Positions 1 to 6,222 of a stretch of DNA of 14,769 nucleotides are shown one piece after another. The notes under the pieces are model-generated. The model did not search any database, was not told the DNA's origin, and saw only the letters and a program-made list of their open reading frames with translations. The position numbers and the translations under genes were made by a program. Position 1 is the stretch's first letter. The number at the start of each line of letters is the position of its first letter. Origin of the DNA: CAZTGB01 sp964612965 (GTDB taxonomy: Bacteria > Patescibacteriota > Microgenomatia > UBA8517); NCBI GenBank assembly GCA_964612965.1, contig CAZTGB010000017.1:1-14769 (forward strand), written 5' to 3'.

Positions 1-342
1 ATATCAAGGGATGAGATTAATAAATATATAATTAATGTCATTCATAAACTAAGAAAAAGTCCAGAATATTTAGAACTTGTATCAAAAAACATAACTCCAG
101 AAATATACCCGTTTTTGATAAGCAAAAACCGATTTGCTGATCCACTATGGGTATTTTTTGACAGCCTTGAGGATGGTATCATCCTCAAAGATTGGAATAA
201 TTTTGGAGCAAATCTAATTAAAGAAATTAAGCAGAAAATTGCGAAATTAGGAGGGAAAAGGGTAAAATTGGGAAGTGGTAAAACTTGCTGGATATTGTAT
301 AAGGAATTTTCTCAAGTTTTATCCAAACCATTAAATATTTAA
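1..342 (+). CDS. Unrecognised protein, C-terminal part (starts before the window)
   Basis: The frame is open from the first base to TAA at 340-342, giving at least 113 residues. A TTG at 115 could be read as a start, but the coding frame continues unbroken upstream, so I treat this as the 3' end of a longer gene. The visible part is charged and lysine-rich, with an aromatic stretch (residues around DPLWVFFDS) in the middle and no membrane segment. I do not recognise the family. The stop is followed after one base by the ATG of the HEPN gene, so the two are almost certainly co-transcribed and translationally coupled. It is therefore a likely functional partner of the HEPN and deoxyribosyltransferase-like proteins. 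The role is unknown. Confidence 0.6.
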   Translation: MSRDEINKYIINVIHKLRKSPEYLELVSKNITPEIYPFLISKNRFADPLWVFFDSLEDGIILKDWNNFGANLIKEIKQKIAKLGGKRVKLGSGKTCWILYKEFSQVLSKPLNI

Positions 343-343
343 T

Positions 344-760
344 ATGAATAACATACAAAGATCTGATTTATTATTTAAAGCAAGCAATGAGTGTATAAAA
401 CATGCCGAATTATCATTTAAAAATGGTTCTTGGAATATGTCTATTAGAAGATCTCAAGAAGCCGTAGAAATGAATTTAACAGCCATTCTAGCATTAATAG
501 GTATCCATTATCCAAAGGATCATGATCAGGCACAATTGGCAATGAGGGTTTTGAATGCAAATGGTTACGGTCTAGGCGAAAAAGACGCAACAAAAATTGA
601 GCAAATATCCATAGACCTATCCAGAAAAAGAGGCCCGGCTCTTCACCAAGAGGAAGGTTACAACATGGAAAACGCAGAGAAAGCTCTGGCAGATGCCGAT
701 TTTGTTATTTCTATGATAGATCAAGTCAAAAATAAAATCCTTCAAGAACAAACTAAATGA
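344..760 (+). CDS. HEPN-domain protein, possible ribonuclease
   Basis: A 138-residue, mostly helical protein with the organisation of a HEPN domain. An N-terminal helix pair (about residues 6-50) has the SxRRSQEAVEMNL-type helix typical of the family. A C-terminal helix pair holds R96-GPAL-H101, which fits the R-x4-6-H motif that forms the RNase active site in catalytic HEPN proteins. HEPN proteins act as RNases or RNA-binding partners in toxin-antitoxin, abortive-infection and CRISPR-linked systems, but some are only accessory subunits. The ATG is one base after the preceding stop, and the TGA overlaps the next ATG by four bases (ATGA), so this is the middle gene of a coupled operon. HEPN toxins often pair with MNT nucleotidyltransferases. 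One nucleotidyltransferase lies nearby (1113-1714), but on the opposite strand and convergent, so that pairing is unproven. Confidence 0.72.
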   Translation: MNNIQRSDLLFKASNECIKHAELSFKNGSWNMSIRRSQEAVEMNLTAILALIGIHYPKDHDQAQLAMRVLNANGYGLGEKDATKIEQISIDLSRKRGPALHQEEGYNMENAEKALADADFVISMIDQVKNKILQEQTK

Positions 761-1188
761 AAATTGTAATTTGCGGATCCATGTCTGTTTATCCGAAGAT
801 GATTGACTTAAAGAATCAACTTACCATCCTCGGTCATAGTGTAATCATTCCAAGTCCGAGTTCAGACGAACAGTTGCAGGAGATAATAAACAATAAGTAT
901 ATTGATACATACGATTTAAAAATGAAGTATGACTATATTAAAAAACATTATGCGAATATTGTTGAGGCAGACTGTGTTTTAATAGCTAATTATGACAAAA
1001 ACGAAGTTAAAAATTATGTTGGCGGAAATTCCTTCCTAGAAATGGGATATGCGTATTCTATGAACAAGCCAATTTATTTGGTCAACTCAATACCTCTAAT
1101 TGAGCACTACTATCATGAGATGATAGCAATGGAACCAATTATAATTAACGGGGATTTAAAAAAGATTCCAAACAATAACAAAATTTGA
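757..1188 (+). CDS. Nucleoside 2-deoxyribosyltransferase/SLOG-like protein
   Basis: A 143-residue single-domain Rossmann-like protein. It opens with the strand MKIVICGSM, has a middle strand with ADCVLIANYD (residues 71-80), and then GGNSFLEMGYAYSMNKPIYLV (about 89-109). The glutamate in GxxxxxEMGYA (E95), followed by a KPIYL strand, is the arrangement seen in nucleoside 2-deoxyribosyltransferases and related SLOG-superfamily proteins. These cleave or bind N-glycosidic bonds of nucleotides or nucleotide-derived signals. Catalysis is inferred, not shown. The ATG overlaps the HEPN stop by four bases. Its 3' end overlaps the convergent nucleotidyltransferase frame by 76 bases. A nucleotide-processing enzyme coupled to a HEPN protein suggests a stress or conflict module, but a simple nucleotide salvage role cannot be excluded. 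Confidence 0.65.
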   Translation: MKIVICGSMSVYPKMIDLKNQLTILGHSVIIPSPSSDEQLQEIINNKYIDTYDLKMKYDYIKKHYANIVEADCVLIANYDKNEVKNYVGGNSFLEMGYAYSMNKPIYLVNSIPLIEHYYHEMIAMEPIIINGDLKKIPNNNKI

Positions 1189-1714
1189 GGTCGATTGCTC
1201 TTTTTAAGATATTTCTCAATTAATACTACATCATTAAGATCTTTTTCTCTTCCTAACTCTCGTTTATATTTTACTAGATCTTCAAGATTAATAACGGGAA
1301 TCCCTTTTATAATAACTGATCTTNNNNNNNNNNNNNNNNNNNNNNNNNNNNNNNNNNNNNNNNNNNNNNNNNNNNNNNNNNNNNNNNNNNNNNNNNNNNN
1401 NNNNNNNNNNNNNNNNCTGATCTTTTCATTTGATCTTCAGGTTTTGGCTGATAATTACCGTAAGAAAAATTCATACAAACCTCAAAATTATCTTTTTGCA
1501 ATACTTTAGTATTTATATGTTTTGTTATTTTTTCCCATCCTTTCAAACTTAATTTTTTAAAAAGACTCGGGGTTACCATTAAGTCAATGTCATTAGCCTT
1601 CCTAATTCCATAAAACTCTAACGCACTCCCAGCCACCACAAGGTATTCTTTTGCTGGTAAATTTAAGCTCCGAACCTTATTTATTAGATTCTTGGGAAAT
1701 TTAATTAATCGCAA
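1113..1714 (-). CDS. Nucleotidyltransferase-fold protein, interrupted by an N gap
   Basis: The N-terminal part (1417-1714) has a minimal nucleotidyltransferase signature: a GSALEFYG segment followed by the DID pair of metal-binding acidic residues. The C-terminal part lies on the other side of the Ns (below 1324) in another frame: KGIPVINLEDLVKYKREL, then GREKDLNDV, typical of the helical tail of these small nucleotidyltransferases. Both gap flanks carry ctgatctt. Collapsing the Ns onto that 8-base overlap gives one continuous frame through ...EDQMKRSVIIKGIPV. The frame then runs to a TGA at 1113-1115 with a hydrophobic tail antisense to the deoxyribosyltransferase gene. The start appears to be TTG at 1714, overlapping the Nudix stop by 14 bases, so it is coupled to that gene. 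The substrate is unknown. Confidence 0.65.
1324..1416. other. Run of 93 Ns (scaffold gap), probably spurious
   Basis: Ns interrupt the nucleotidyltransferase gene. The flanks share ctgatctt (1316-1323 and 1417-1424). Merging them removes the gap and restores a single reading frame, so the true gap length is probably negative (an 8-base overlap of contig ends). Confidence 0.8.
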
Positions 1715-2156
1715 ATCCTCTTATTCTTTCTCCAATCTTTCCCCAGTCAAAATATTTCTTATAATTCTTAGGATCAATTAATTTAATTTCAGTTACACTC
1801 CCCGCTGGATCTTTCTCAAATTTCCCAATTGGTTCTACCAGACAAAATGATCGAAGTTGAAAATCAGAAGTTCCATCAGGATTAAAAACTTCCTGATATC
1901 CAATTGGAATTTGTTTTAAAACTTTCATATTTGTTTCTTCAAGAGCATCCCCTGGTGTTTCACCTTTTTCAATATGACCTCCTACAATGTTCCATTTTCC
2001 AAAGTCACCCCGAGTGATTACTAGTTTATCATTGTAAAAACAAACACCATAACTTTGTTGAAACTTATGTTTAGGCAGGTCATCAAAAGTGTCGCAGTCA
2101 TGCCAGACAAGTCTATATTCTTTATCATCCCAAATCATTGAAGTATTTATTATCAT
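1701..2156 (-). CDS. Nudix-like hydrolase with a shortened Nudix box
   Basis: A 151-residue protein. Residues about 33-58 form the usual strands leading into GKWNIVGGHIEKGE (53-66), the start of a Nudix box. The consensus is G-x5-E-x7-R-E-U-x-E-E-x-G-U. Here G60 and E66 are present, but the frame then reads TPGDALEETNMKVL, going straight from AL to EET. About four to five residues, including the R-E pair, seem to be missing. Nudix proteins hydrolyse nucleoside diphosphates linked to other groups, and the absent residues contribute to metal binding, so activity is doubtful. The ATG at 2156 is two bases from the hydrolase stop, and its own stop overlaps the nucleotidyltransferase start, placing it inside the pheST-led operon. 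It could be a binding protein, a decayed enzyme, or the product of an assembly error. Confidence 0.75.
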   Translation of the reverse strand: MIINTSMIWDDKEYRLVWHDCDTFDDLPKHKFQQSYGVCFYNDKLVITRGDFGKWNIVGGHIEKGETPGDALEETNMKVLKQIPIGYQEVFNPDGTSDFQLRSFCLVEPIGKFEKDPAGSVTEIKLIDPKNYKKYFDWGKIGERIRGFAIN

Positions 2157-2158
2157 TT

Positions 2159-2734
2159 TTATAATTTACTAAAAACCACAATTGCTTCGTCTTCATAAAC
2201 AGGTTCTTTTTGCTCATTTCGATAGCTGTGGTCTGCCCCAGAAATTTCAAAATACGAAATATCACTTGATGCTGAGTTTTTTAAATCTTTTTTAACAATT
2301 TCAACATTACCATATTTATCCTTTTCGCCTTGTATTATTGAAACTTTTCCGGGAAATGTAGAAATATCTATCATTCCGGTATCGTAGCCGAAAATGATTA
2401 CTGAGAACTTTCTCTGCTCGCTAGACTTTAACATAGACAAATATTTTGCAGCGATAATTGCTCCCAAAGACTTACCAATTAATCTAATATATTTGTATTC
2501 ATTTGCGTTGCATTTAATTAGTACTTTTCGCAAAGCATCAACCTCCTCAACCAAATCCGGACCAGAAGAATGCTCTTCTCCTCTTTCAAAAAATGGAAAG
2601 TTAAAATTTACTACAGAATGCCCTTTACGAAGACAAACACCAAAAGCCTTCCTCATATTAGAGTGTTCCATTCCACCTCCAGCACCATGAAGAAGAACAT
2701 CTAAAGTATCTGAGTCGGTCTTAATAAACTTCAT
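2159..2734 (-). CDS. Alpha/beta hydrolase, TEX30/KANL3-like (dienelactone hydrolase clan)
   Basis: A 191-residue protein with a compact alpha/beta-hydrolase layout. An early HGAGGG segment (16-21) acts as the oxyanion-hole strand. The nucleophile elbow is GKSLG with Ser89. An acid residue is probably Asp139 in the QGEKDKYG strand end, and His169 lies in GADHSY. This order matches the catalytic triad of the family. No signal peptide or membrane segment is visible, so it is presumably cytoplasmic. The length is typical for the small single-domain TEX30/KANL3-like group, whose substrates are mostly unknown. It lies 27 bases downstream of pheT and 2 bases upstream of the Nudix-like gene on the same strand, so it probably shares the pheST transcript. 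That linkage does not reveal a role in aminoacylation. Confidence 0.82.
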   Translation of the reverse strand: MKFIKTDSDTLDVLLHGAGGGMEHSNMRKAFGVCLRKGHSVVNFNFPFFERGEEHSSGPDLVEEVDALRKVLIKCNANEYKYIRLIGKSLGAIIAAKYLSMLKSSEQRKFSVIIFGYDTGMIDISTFPGKVSIIQGEKDKYGNVEIVKKDLKNSASSDISYFEISGADHSYRNEQKEPVYEDEAIVVFSKL

Positions 2735-2761
2735 AAAAATATTTACTTTAATTCTAAATGA

Positions 2762-4717
2762 TCAATCCTTAATTTGTGCACCAAACTTAGTCTTAACAGT
2801 AGAAATTATTTTCTTTCTTAATTCTTCAACTTCTTTATCAGTTAAGGTCTTTTCAGGATTTTGGTATTCAATGTTAAACGTATAGTTGTTTCCAAAGATA
2901 TCTTTTAACTCGACTTTATTTATTTGAGAATTGATATATTTAATTGCAGTTATAACTTCCCCAACTTTAGTTTTTTCAGGGAGTGTAAATGTTAAGTCTT
3001 CTACTTGTGGTGGATATCTAGGAATATTTGTAAATTTCTCAGCTTGTACATTCTCCATTAATTTTTCAATTTCAAACTCGCAATAAATTAAATCCGAGTC
3101 TTCAGCAATGCCAAAATTTCCTATTTCCGTTTTGTTTATTAAGATATTTAAACTCCTTCCGGCCGAAAATCCTTTTGACTCCCGGGGAACTATTGAATAC
3201 CTAATATTTAAAGAGTCAAGAAAGGCTTCAACTGTCCCCTTAGCTTTTCTGTATTCATATCCAGAAAATATTTCAGCCAACATAAGCTTTTCTTTTGGTA
3301 GATCTCCACTTTTTAAGAGATATACATTTGCCATCTCAAATAAATGAAACTCTTTGTATGTTCCTATATTTTGCTTTGCAGCTTCCATCAAAGAAGGCAT
3401 AAGACTGGTTCTTAAGTACGCGGTGTCATCCCCCAGTGGGTTTTTAAGAGATAGAGATTGCCCACCTGTCATTTCCTTTGAAACAAGTGAAAGAGTGTAA
3501 ACTTCAACTCCACCCATTCCTTTTAAAGTATTTTTTACTTCAGTTTCAAATTTAAAAATTGAATTTGCCGGCTCACTCCTTAATGTCCCATCCATCAAGA
3601 AACTTGGCAAGTTGTGATATCCATAAATTCTAGCAACTTCCTCAACCAAATCTTCCTCTATTTCAATATCTTTTGACCTAAATGAAGGCACTTGTACTTC
3701 TAAGGTATTACCCATCCAAGAAGATTTAAACTCTAAAGAATTTAAATAATTTGCAACATCAGTCTTAGGGATCTTAATACCCAGTCTTTTTTGAATAAAA
3801 TCTAGTGTAGTTTTAACACCTCTTGGTTTAAATGAAATAGGATAGATATCAATTATTTCCCGTTCCGAAACTCCCTTAGTCAAATTTTTAAACAATTCTA
3901 TTCCAAGTAAAATTCCAGGAACAATAAGTTCTGGATCTGTTCCTTTTTCAAAGATAGAAGCAGCGACAGATCTTTGAGCTAAGGCCATCGAAGTTTTTCT
4001 AATGTTCGTAGGATTATAAGTTTGAACAAATAGAAGAATATTTTTTGTTGACTTATCAACCTTGCTTAAATTGCCTCCCATTATCCCCGCCAAGTCAATG
4101 AGTCTTCCTTCTCCATCTTCAATTACAATATCTCCTCCCGACAAAACGAACCCCTTCTCATCAAGTGTCGTAATTTTTTCTCCCTTTTTGCTTTCTCTAA
4201 GAACCATTTTAGCTTCTTTAATCTTGTCATAATCAAAAGTATGGACAGGTTGCCCTAGTGTAAGCATTACATAATTGCTGATGTCAACAATATTGTTTAT
4301 GGGGCGAATATCTGCAGCTTCAAGCCTTTCTTTAATCCAACTAGGAGAGTCGTCAATTTTTACATCGCGAATTAAGACTGTAGTAAAGCGGGGACAAAGT
4401 TTAGAGTTAACTTGAGCCTCCAAATACTTAACCTGTTTAGTAAAAATGTGGTCGCTATTTTGCATCTTAACCTTTTTAAGTTTTGCTTGAATTTTAAATC
4501 GAGGCAAAATAGCAGAAGCTTCGCGTGCTATTCCATATACACTAAAAGCATCTATCCTGTTTGTAGTGACTTCGATAGAATAAATATAATCATTTCCCTT
4601 CTTTTCAACTCTCTCGATTGAAGGGCCGCATAAAGACAAATATTCAGCTATCTGTTTAGGTGTCGCTTTAGTTTCTAAATAGTCCAATAAATGTGAATGT
4701 AAAAATTTAATATCCAT
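2762..4717 (-). CDS. pheT: Phenylalanine--tRNA ligase beta subunit, lacking the B2 OB-fold domain
   Basis: The beta subunit of the (alpha-beta)2 PheRS, which charges tRNA-Phe and carries the Tyr-editing site. The protein is 651 residues against about 795 in E. coli. The shortening is at the N terminus: residues about 1-30 of B1 pass directly into the EVTTNRIDAFSVYGIAREA segment, skipping the EMAP/OB-fold tRNA-binding insert (B2). The B3/B4 editing region is present (LAGIMGGNLSKVD, then FEKGTDPE near residue 260), but the usual RTEAxxRFERG stretch reads QRSVAASIFEKG. A B5 domain and core follow. The C terminus has the ferredoxin-like anticodon-binding domain (from about residue 560, RYPPQVEDLTFTL). 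It starts 21 bases after pheS without a Shine-Dalgarno sequence and shares the attenuated pheS promoter. Confidence 0.96.
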   Translation of the reverse strand: MDIKFLHSHLLDYLETKATPKQIAEYLSLCGPSIERVEKKGNDYIYSIEVTTNRIDAFSVYGIAREASAILPRFKIQAKLKKVKMQNSDHIFTKQVKYLEAQVNSKLCPRFTTVLIRDVKIDDSPSWIKERLEAADIRPINNIVDISNYVMLTLGQPVHTFDYDKIKEAKMVLRESKKGEKITTLDEKGFVLSGGDIVIEDGEGRLIDLAGIMGGNLSKVDKSTKNILLFVQTYNPTNIRKTSMALAQRSVAASIFEKGTDPELIVPGILLGIELFKNLTKGVSEREIIDIYPISFKPRGVKTTLDFIQKRLGIKIPKTDVANYLNSLEFKSSWMGNTLEVQVPSFRSKDIEIEEDLVEEVARIYGYHNLPSFLMDGTLRSEPANSIFKFETEVKNTLKGMGGVEVYTLSLVSKEMTGGQSLSLKNPLGDDTAYLRTSLMPSLMEAAKQNIGTYKEFHLFEMANVYLLKSGDLPKEKLMLAEIFSGYEYRKAKGTVEAFLDSLNIRYSIVPRESKGFSAGRSLNILINKTEIGNFGIAEDSDLIYCEFEIEKLMENVQAEKFTNIPRYPPQVEDLTFTLPEKTKVGEVITAIKYINSQINKVELKDIFGNNYTFNIEYQNPEKTLTDKEVEELRKKIISTVKTKFGAQIKD

Positions 4718-4738
4718 GGGTTTTTTTCATCTTCGATG

Positions 4739-5764
4739 TTAAAACTGAGTTAAAAATCTAAGATCAGGGCTATATAGCATTCTAATATCTGGAATGTTGA
4801 TTCCCCCTTTCATCATATAAGTTCTTTCAACACCCCAGCCAAACGCAAATCCAGAATATTTCTTGGAATCTATCTTTCCAGCCTTTAAAACATTAGGATG
4901 TACCATCCCAGCCCCTCCCAACTCAAGCCACCCTGCCTTACACAGTTTGCACCCATGCCCATTACAAACACCACAAGAAACATCTACTTCAAAAGATGGT
5001 TCAGTAAACTGAAAATGATAAGGTCTAAGCCTTGTCTTCCTATTTTTACCAAAAAAACTTTTAGCAAAATAATCCAAAGTTCCTTTAAGGTTTGCGATAG
5101 AAATATTAGTATCAATTACGAGTCCTTCAAATTGATGAAACATCGGAACATGGCTTATGTCGGATTGTCTTCTATAACATTTTGCTATGTTAAGCATTCT
5201 AATTGGAGGATTCTTAACTCTTTCCATCTCTCTTACCTGGCCATTAGATGTATGTGGCGTTAAAACCATTTTGCCATATTTAGGATTAATGGGAACATCT
5301 ACGAAGAATGTCTCCCATTCGTCTCGGGCTGGGTGACTTGAGGGCATATTAAGACTTTCAAAAGCATAATAATCCCATTCGACTTCTGGAAATCTTTGTC
5401 GAATAAAGCCAATCCTTTCAAACACAGATGAAATTTCATCAATAGCCTGGGTGATCAAATGTGTATGTCCTATTATTGGTTTTATTCCAGGAATGCTTGG
5501 GTCAAACCAATTTTTAGCATTTTCTTTAAAGCTGTTTTTATGTTCTGCAATTAGATTCTCAAGGGTTTTTTTAACCTCATTAATTAAAAGTCCTGTTTGT
5601 TTTCTTTTCTCAGACTCTACATTTTTAAGATTTTTAGTGGCCATAGTAACTTTTCCATTTTTTCCAAATAATTCAATTCTAATTTGCTCAAGTTCCGCCA
5701 AGCCCTTAACATCACTTATTTGTGCAATTGCCTGGTTTTTAAGATTAATCAAATCCTCATTCAT
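4739..5764 (-). CDS. pheS: Phenylalanine--tRNA ligase alpha subunit
   Basis: The catalytic alpha subunit of PheRS, 341 residues, normal length. Residues 1-85 form the N-terminal coiled coil that binds tRNA. The class II core follows: motif 2 around CYRRQSDISHVPMFHQFEG (196-214) and motif 3 around GFAFGWGVERTYMMKGG (305-321). Residues 264-275 contain four cysteines (C264, C267, C272, C275) spaced C-x2-C-x4-C-x2-C, a probable structural zinc knuckle that many bacterial PheS proteins carry. The ATG at 5764 is the only sensible start. It lies about 20 bases after the U-tract of the leader terminator, so expression should depend on the attenuator at 5784-5838. pheT follows directly. Confidence 0.97.
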   Translation of the reverse strand: MNEDLINLKNQAIAQISDVKGLAELEQIRIELFGKNGKVTMATKNLKNVESEKRKQTGLLINEVKKTLENLIAEHKNSFKENAKNWFDPSIPGIKPIIGHTHLITQAIDEISSVFERIGFIRQRFPEVEWDYYAFESLNMPSSHPARDEWETFFVDVPINPKYGKMVLTPHTSNGQVREMERVKNPPIRMLNIAKCYRRQSDISHVPMFHQFEGLVIDTNISIANLKGTLDYFAKSFFGKNRKTRLRPYHFQFTEPSFEVDVSCGVCNGHGCKLCKAGWLELGGAGMVHPNVLKAGKIDSKKYSGFAFGWGVERTYMMKGGINIPDIRMLYSPDLRFLTQF

Positions 5765-5783
5765 ATTTCACTTATTTTAAACT

Positions 5784-5810
5784 AAAAAAACCTCCTTTTA
5801 TAGGAGGTTT
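5784..5810 (-). terminator. Intrinsic terminator of the pheST attenuator
   Basis: Read on the minus strand, AAACCUCCU (5810-5802), a five-base AUAAA loop and AGGAGGUUU (5796-5788) form a perfect 9-bp stem. It runs into seven consecutive U residues (5790-5784, the first three within the stem). It lies between the leader peptide and pheS and is the 2:3 hairpin of the attenuation switch. Confidence 0.88.
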
Positions 5811-5838
5811 AAAACTACGTGTTTACCTAAACCTCCTA
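5784..5838 (-). promoter_or_regulatory. pheST transcription attenuator (antiterminator/terminator switch)
   Basis: Three segments in transcript order are mutually exclusive: S1 AGGAGGUUU (5837-5829), S2 AAACCUCCU (5810-5802) and S3 AGGAGGUUU (5796-5788). S1 and S3 are identical 9-mers. S1:S2 extends to about 11 Watson-Crick pairs plus G-U pairs, so it can compete with the 9-bp S2:S3 terminator. S1 begins inside the leader-peptide UAG stop. A ribosome that reaches the stop therefore masks S1 and lets S2:S3 terminate. A ribosome stalled at the upstream Phe codons leaves S1 free to form the antiterminator. This matches classical amino-acid attenuation such as E. coli pheST. Regulation by Phe-tRNA supply is inferred from this geometry. 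Confidence 0.87.
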
Positions 5839-5883
5839 GTTGGAAGTAAAGTATGCAAAAAATGTGTTTATGCTTAAGTTCAT
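5836..5883 (-). CDS. PheST leader peptide (MNLSINTFFAYFTSN)
   Basis: A 15-codon frame, too short for normal gene calling, running from ATG at 5883 to TAG at 5836. It contains three Phe codons (all UUU) and one Tyr codon in the cluster FFAYF. The E. coli PheM leader peptide is similarly short and has FRFFFYF. The stop overlaps the first segment of the attenuator, exactly where a translating ribosome must control folding. The TATAAT box ends 9 bases before the ATG, so the transcript probably starts within a few bases of the start codon and no Shine-Dalgarno sequence is possible. Its function is to be translated as a sensor of charged tRNA-Phe, not to make a working protein. Confidence 0.87.
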   Translation of the reverse strand: MNLSINTFFAYFTSN

Positions 5884-5892
5884 GTTAGTTGT

Positions 5893-5920
5893 ATTATAAT
5901 TATCATATTGATACTTGCAA
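5893..5920 (-). promoter_or_regulatory. Promoter of the pheST leader
   Basis: On the minus strand, TTGCAA (5920-5915) and a perfect TATAAT (5898-5893) are separated by 16 bases. The predicted start, near 5886, is about 3 bases before the leader-peptide ATG at 5883. The -35 box lies inside the start region of the divergent plus-strand gene. Confidence 0.7.
5895..5900 (+). promoter_or_regulatory. Possible -10 box of the nuclease-like gene
   Basis: The same AT-rich palindrome (ATTATAAT) gives TATAAT on the plus strand at 5895-5900. The predicted start near 5907 coincides with the TTG start codon at 5908. No good -35 box is visible, so this is tentative. It would make a back-to-back promoter pair with pheST. 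Confidence 0.4.
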
Positions 5921-6222
5921 CTGCCAAATCTAAAAACAATGTGACAATCCGATTAACCGACGAAAGGTTAATCCATATTGTTTCTACCCACCCTGAAATA
6001 AGCTTCGCTGACATCAACGAAATATTGGAGATAGTTAGAAATCCGACAGCAATATTAAAAGGAGACGTTAGCGAGTTTCTTGCTACCTCAAAATTTGGAG
6101 AAAGTAGATGGCTTGTGGTAGCATATAAAGAAGAAAAGAGCGATGGATTTATAATTACTAGCTATATAACTACGGATTATAAATGGCTTTTTAAAAGAAA
6201 AATAATATGGACAAAAAAATAA
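5908..6222 (+). CDS. Small BECR-fold (RelE/barnase/EndoU-like) nuclease-family protein, putative toxin
   Basis: A 104-residue protein. Its pattern is RLTDERLIHIVSTHPE, then an Asn-Pro turn (VRNPTAIL), then a strand WLVVAYKEE, and finally FIITSYITTDYKW. This resembles small nuclease-family proteins near DUF4258 and phage-linked barnase/EndoU/RelE-like (PBECR) groups: a conserved helix with H...HPE and a C-terminal strand ending S/A-Y-x-T. I assign it by pattern memory, so the exact family is uncertain. The start is TTG at 5908, which gives the usual length of about 100 residues; GTG at 5941 is an alternative. It lies upstream of a DUF2283 gene with overlapping ends, a common toxin-antitoxin-like arrangement. 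Confidence 0.6.
   Translation: MILATAKSKNNVTIRLTDERLIHIVSTHPEISFADINEILEIVRNPTAILKGDVSEFLATSKFGESRWLVVAYKEEKSDGFIITSYITTDYKWLFKRKIIWTKK

Noticed and set aside
1195..1509. Plus-strand open frame spanning the Ns
   Set aside because: It is antisense to the nucleotidyltransferase, whose two halves have clear family motifs; much of this frame is Ns.
344..1714. Classical HEPN-MNT toxin-antitoxin pair
   Set aside because: The nucleotidyltransferase is on the opposite strand, convergent, and separated by another gene, so it is not the usual two-gene operon.
2394..2690. Plus-strand frame of 98 codons opposite the hydrolase
   Set aside because: It is a shadow of a gene with an intact catalytic triad and has no domain of its own.
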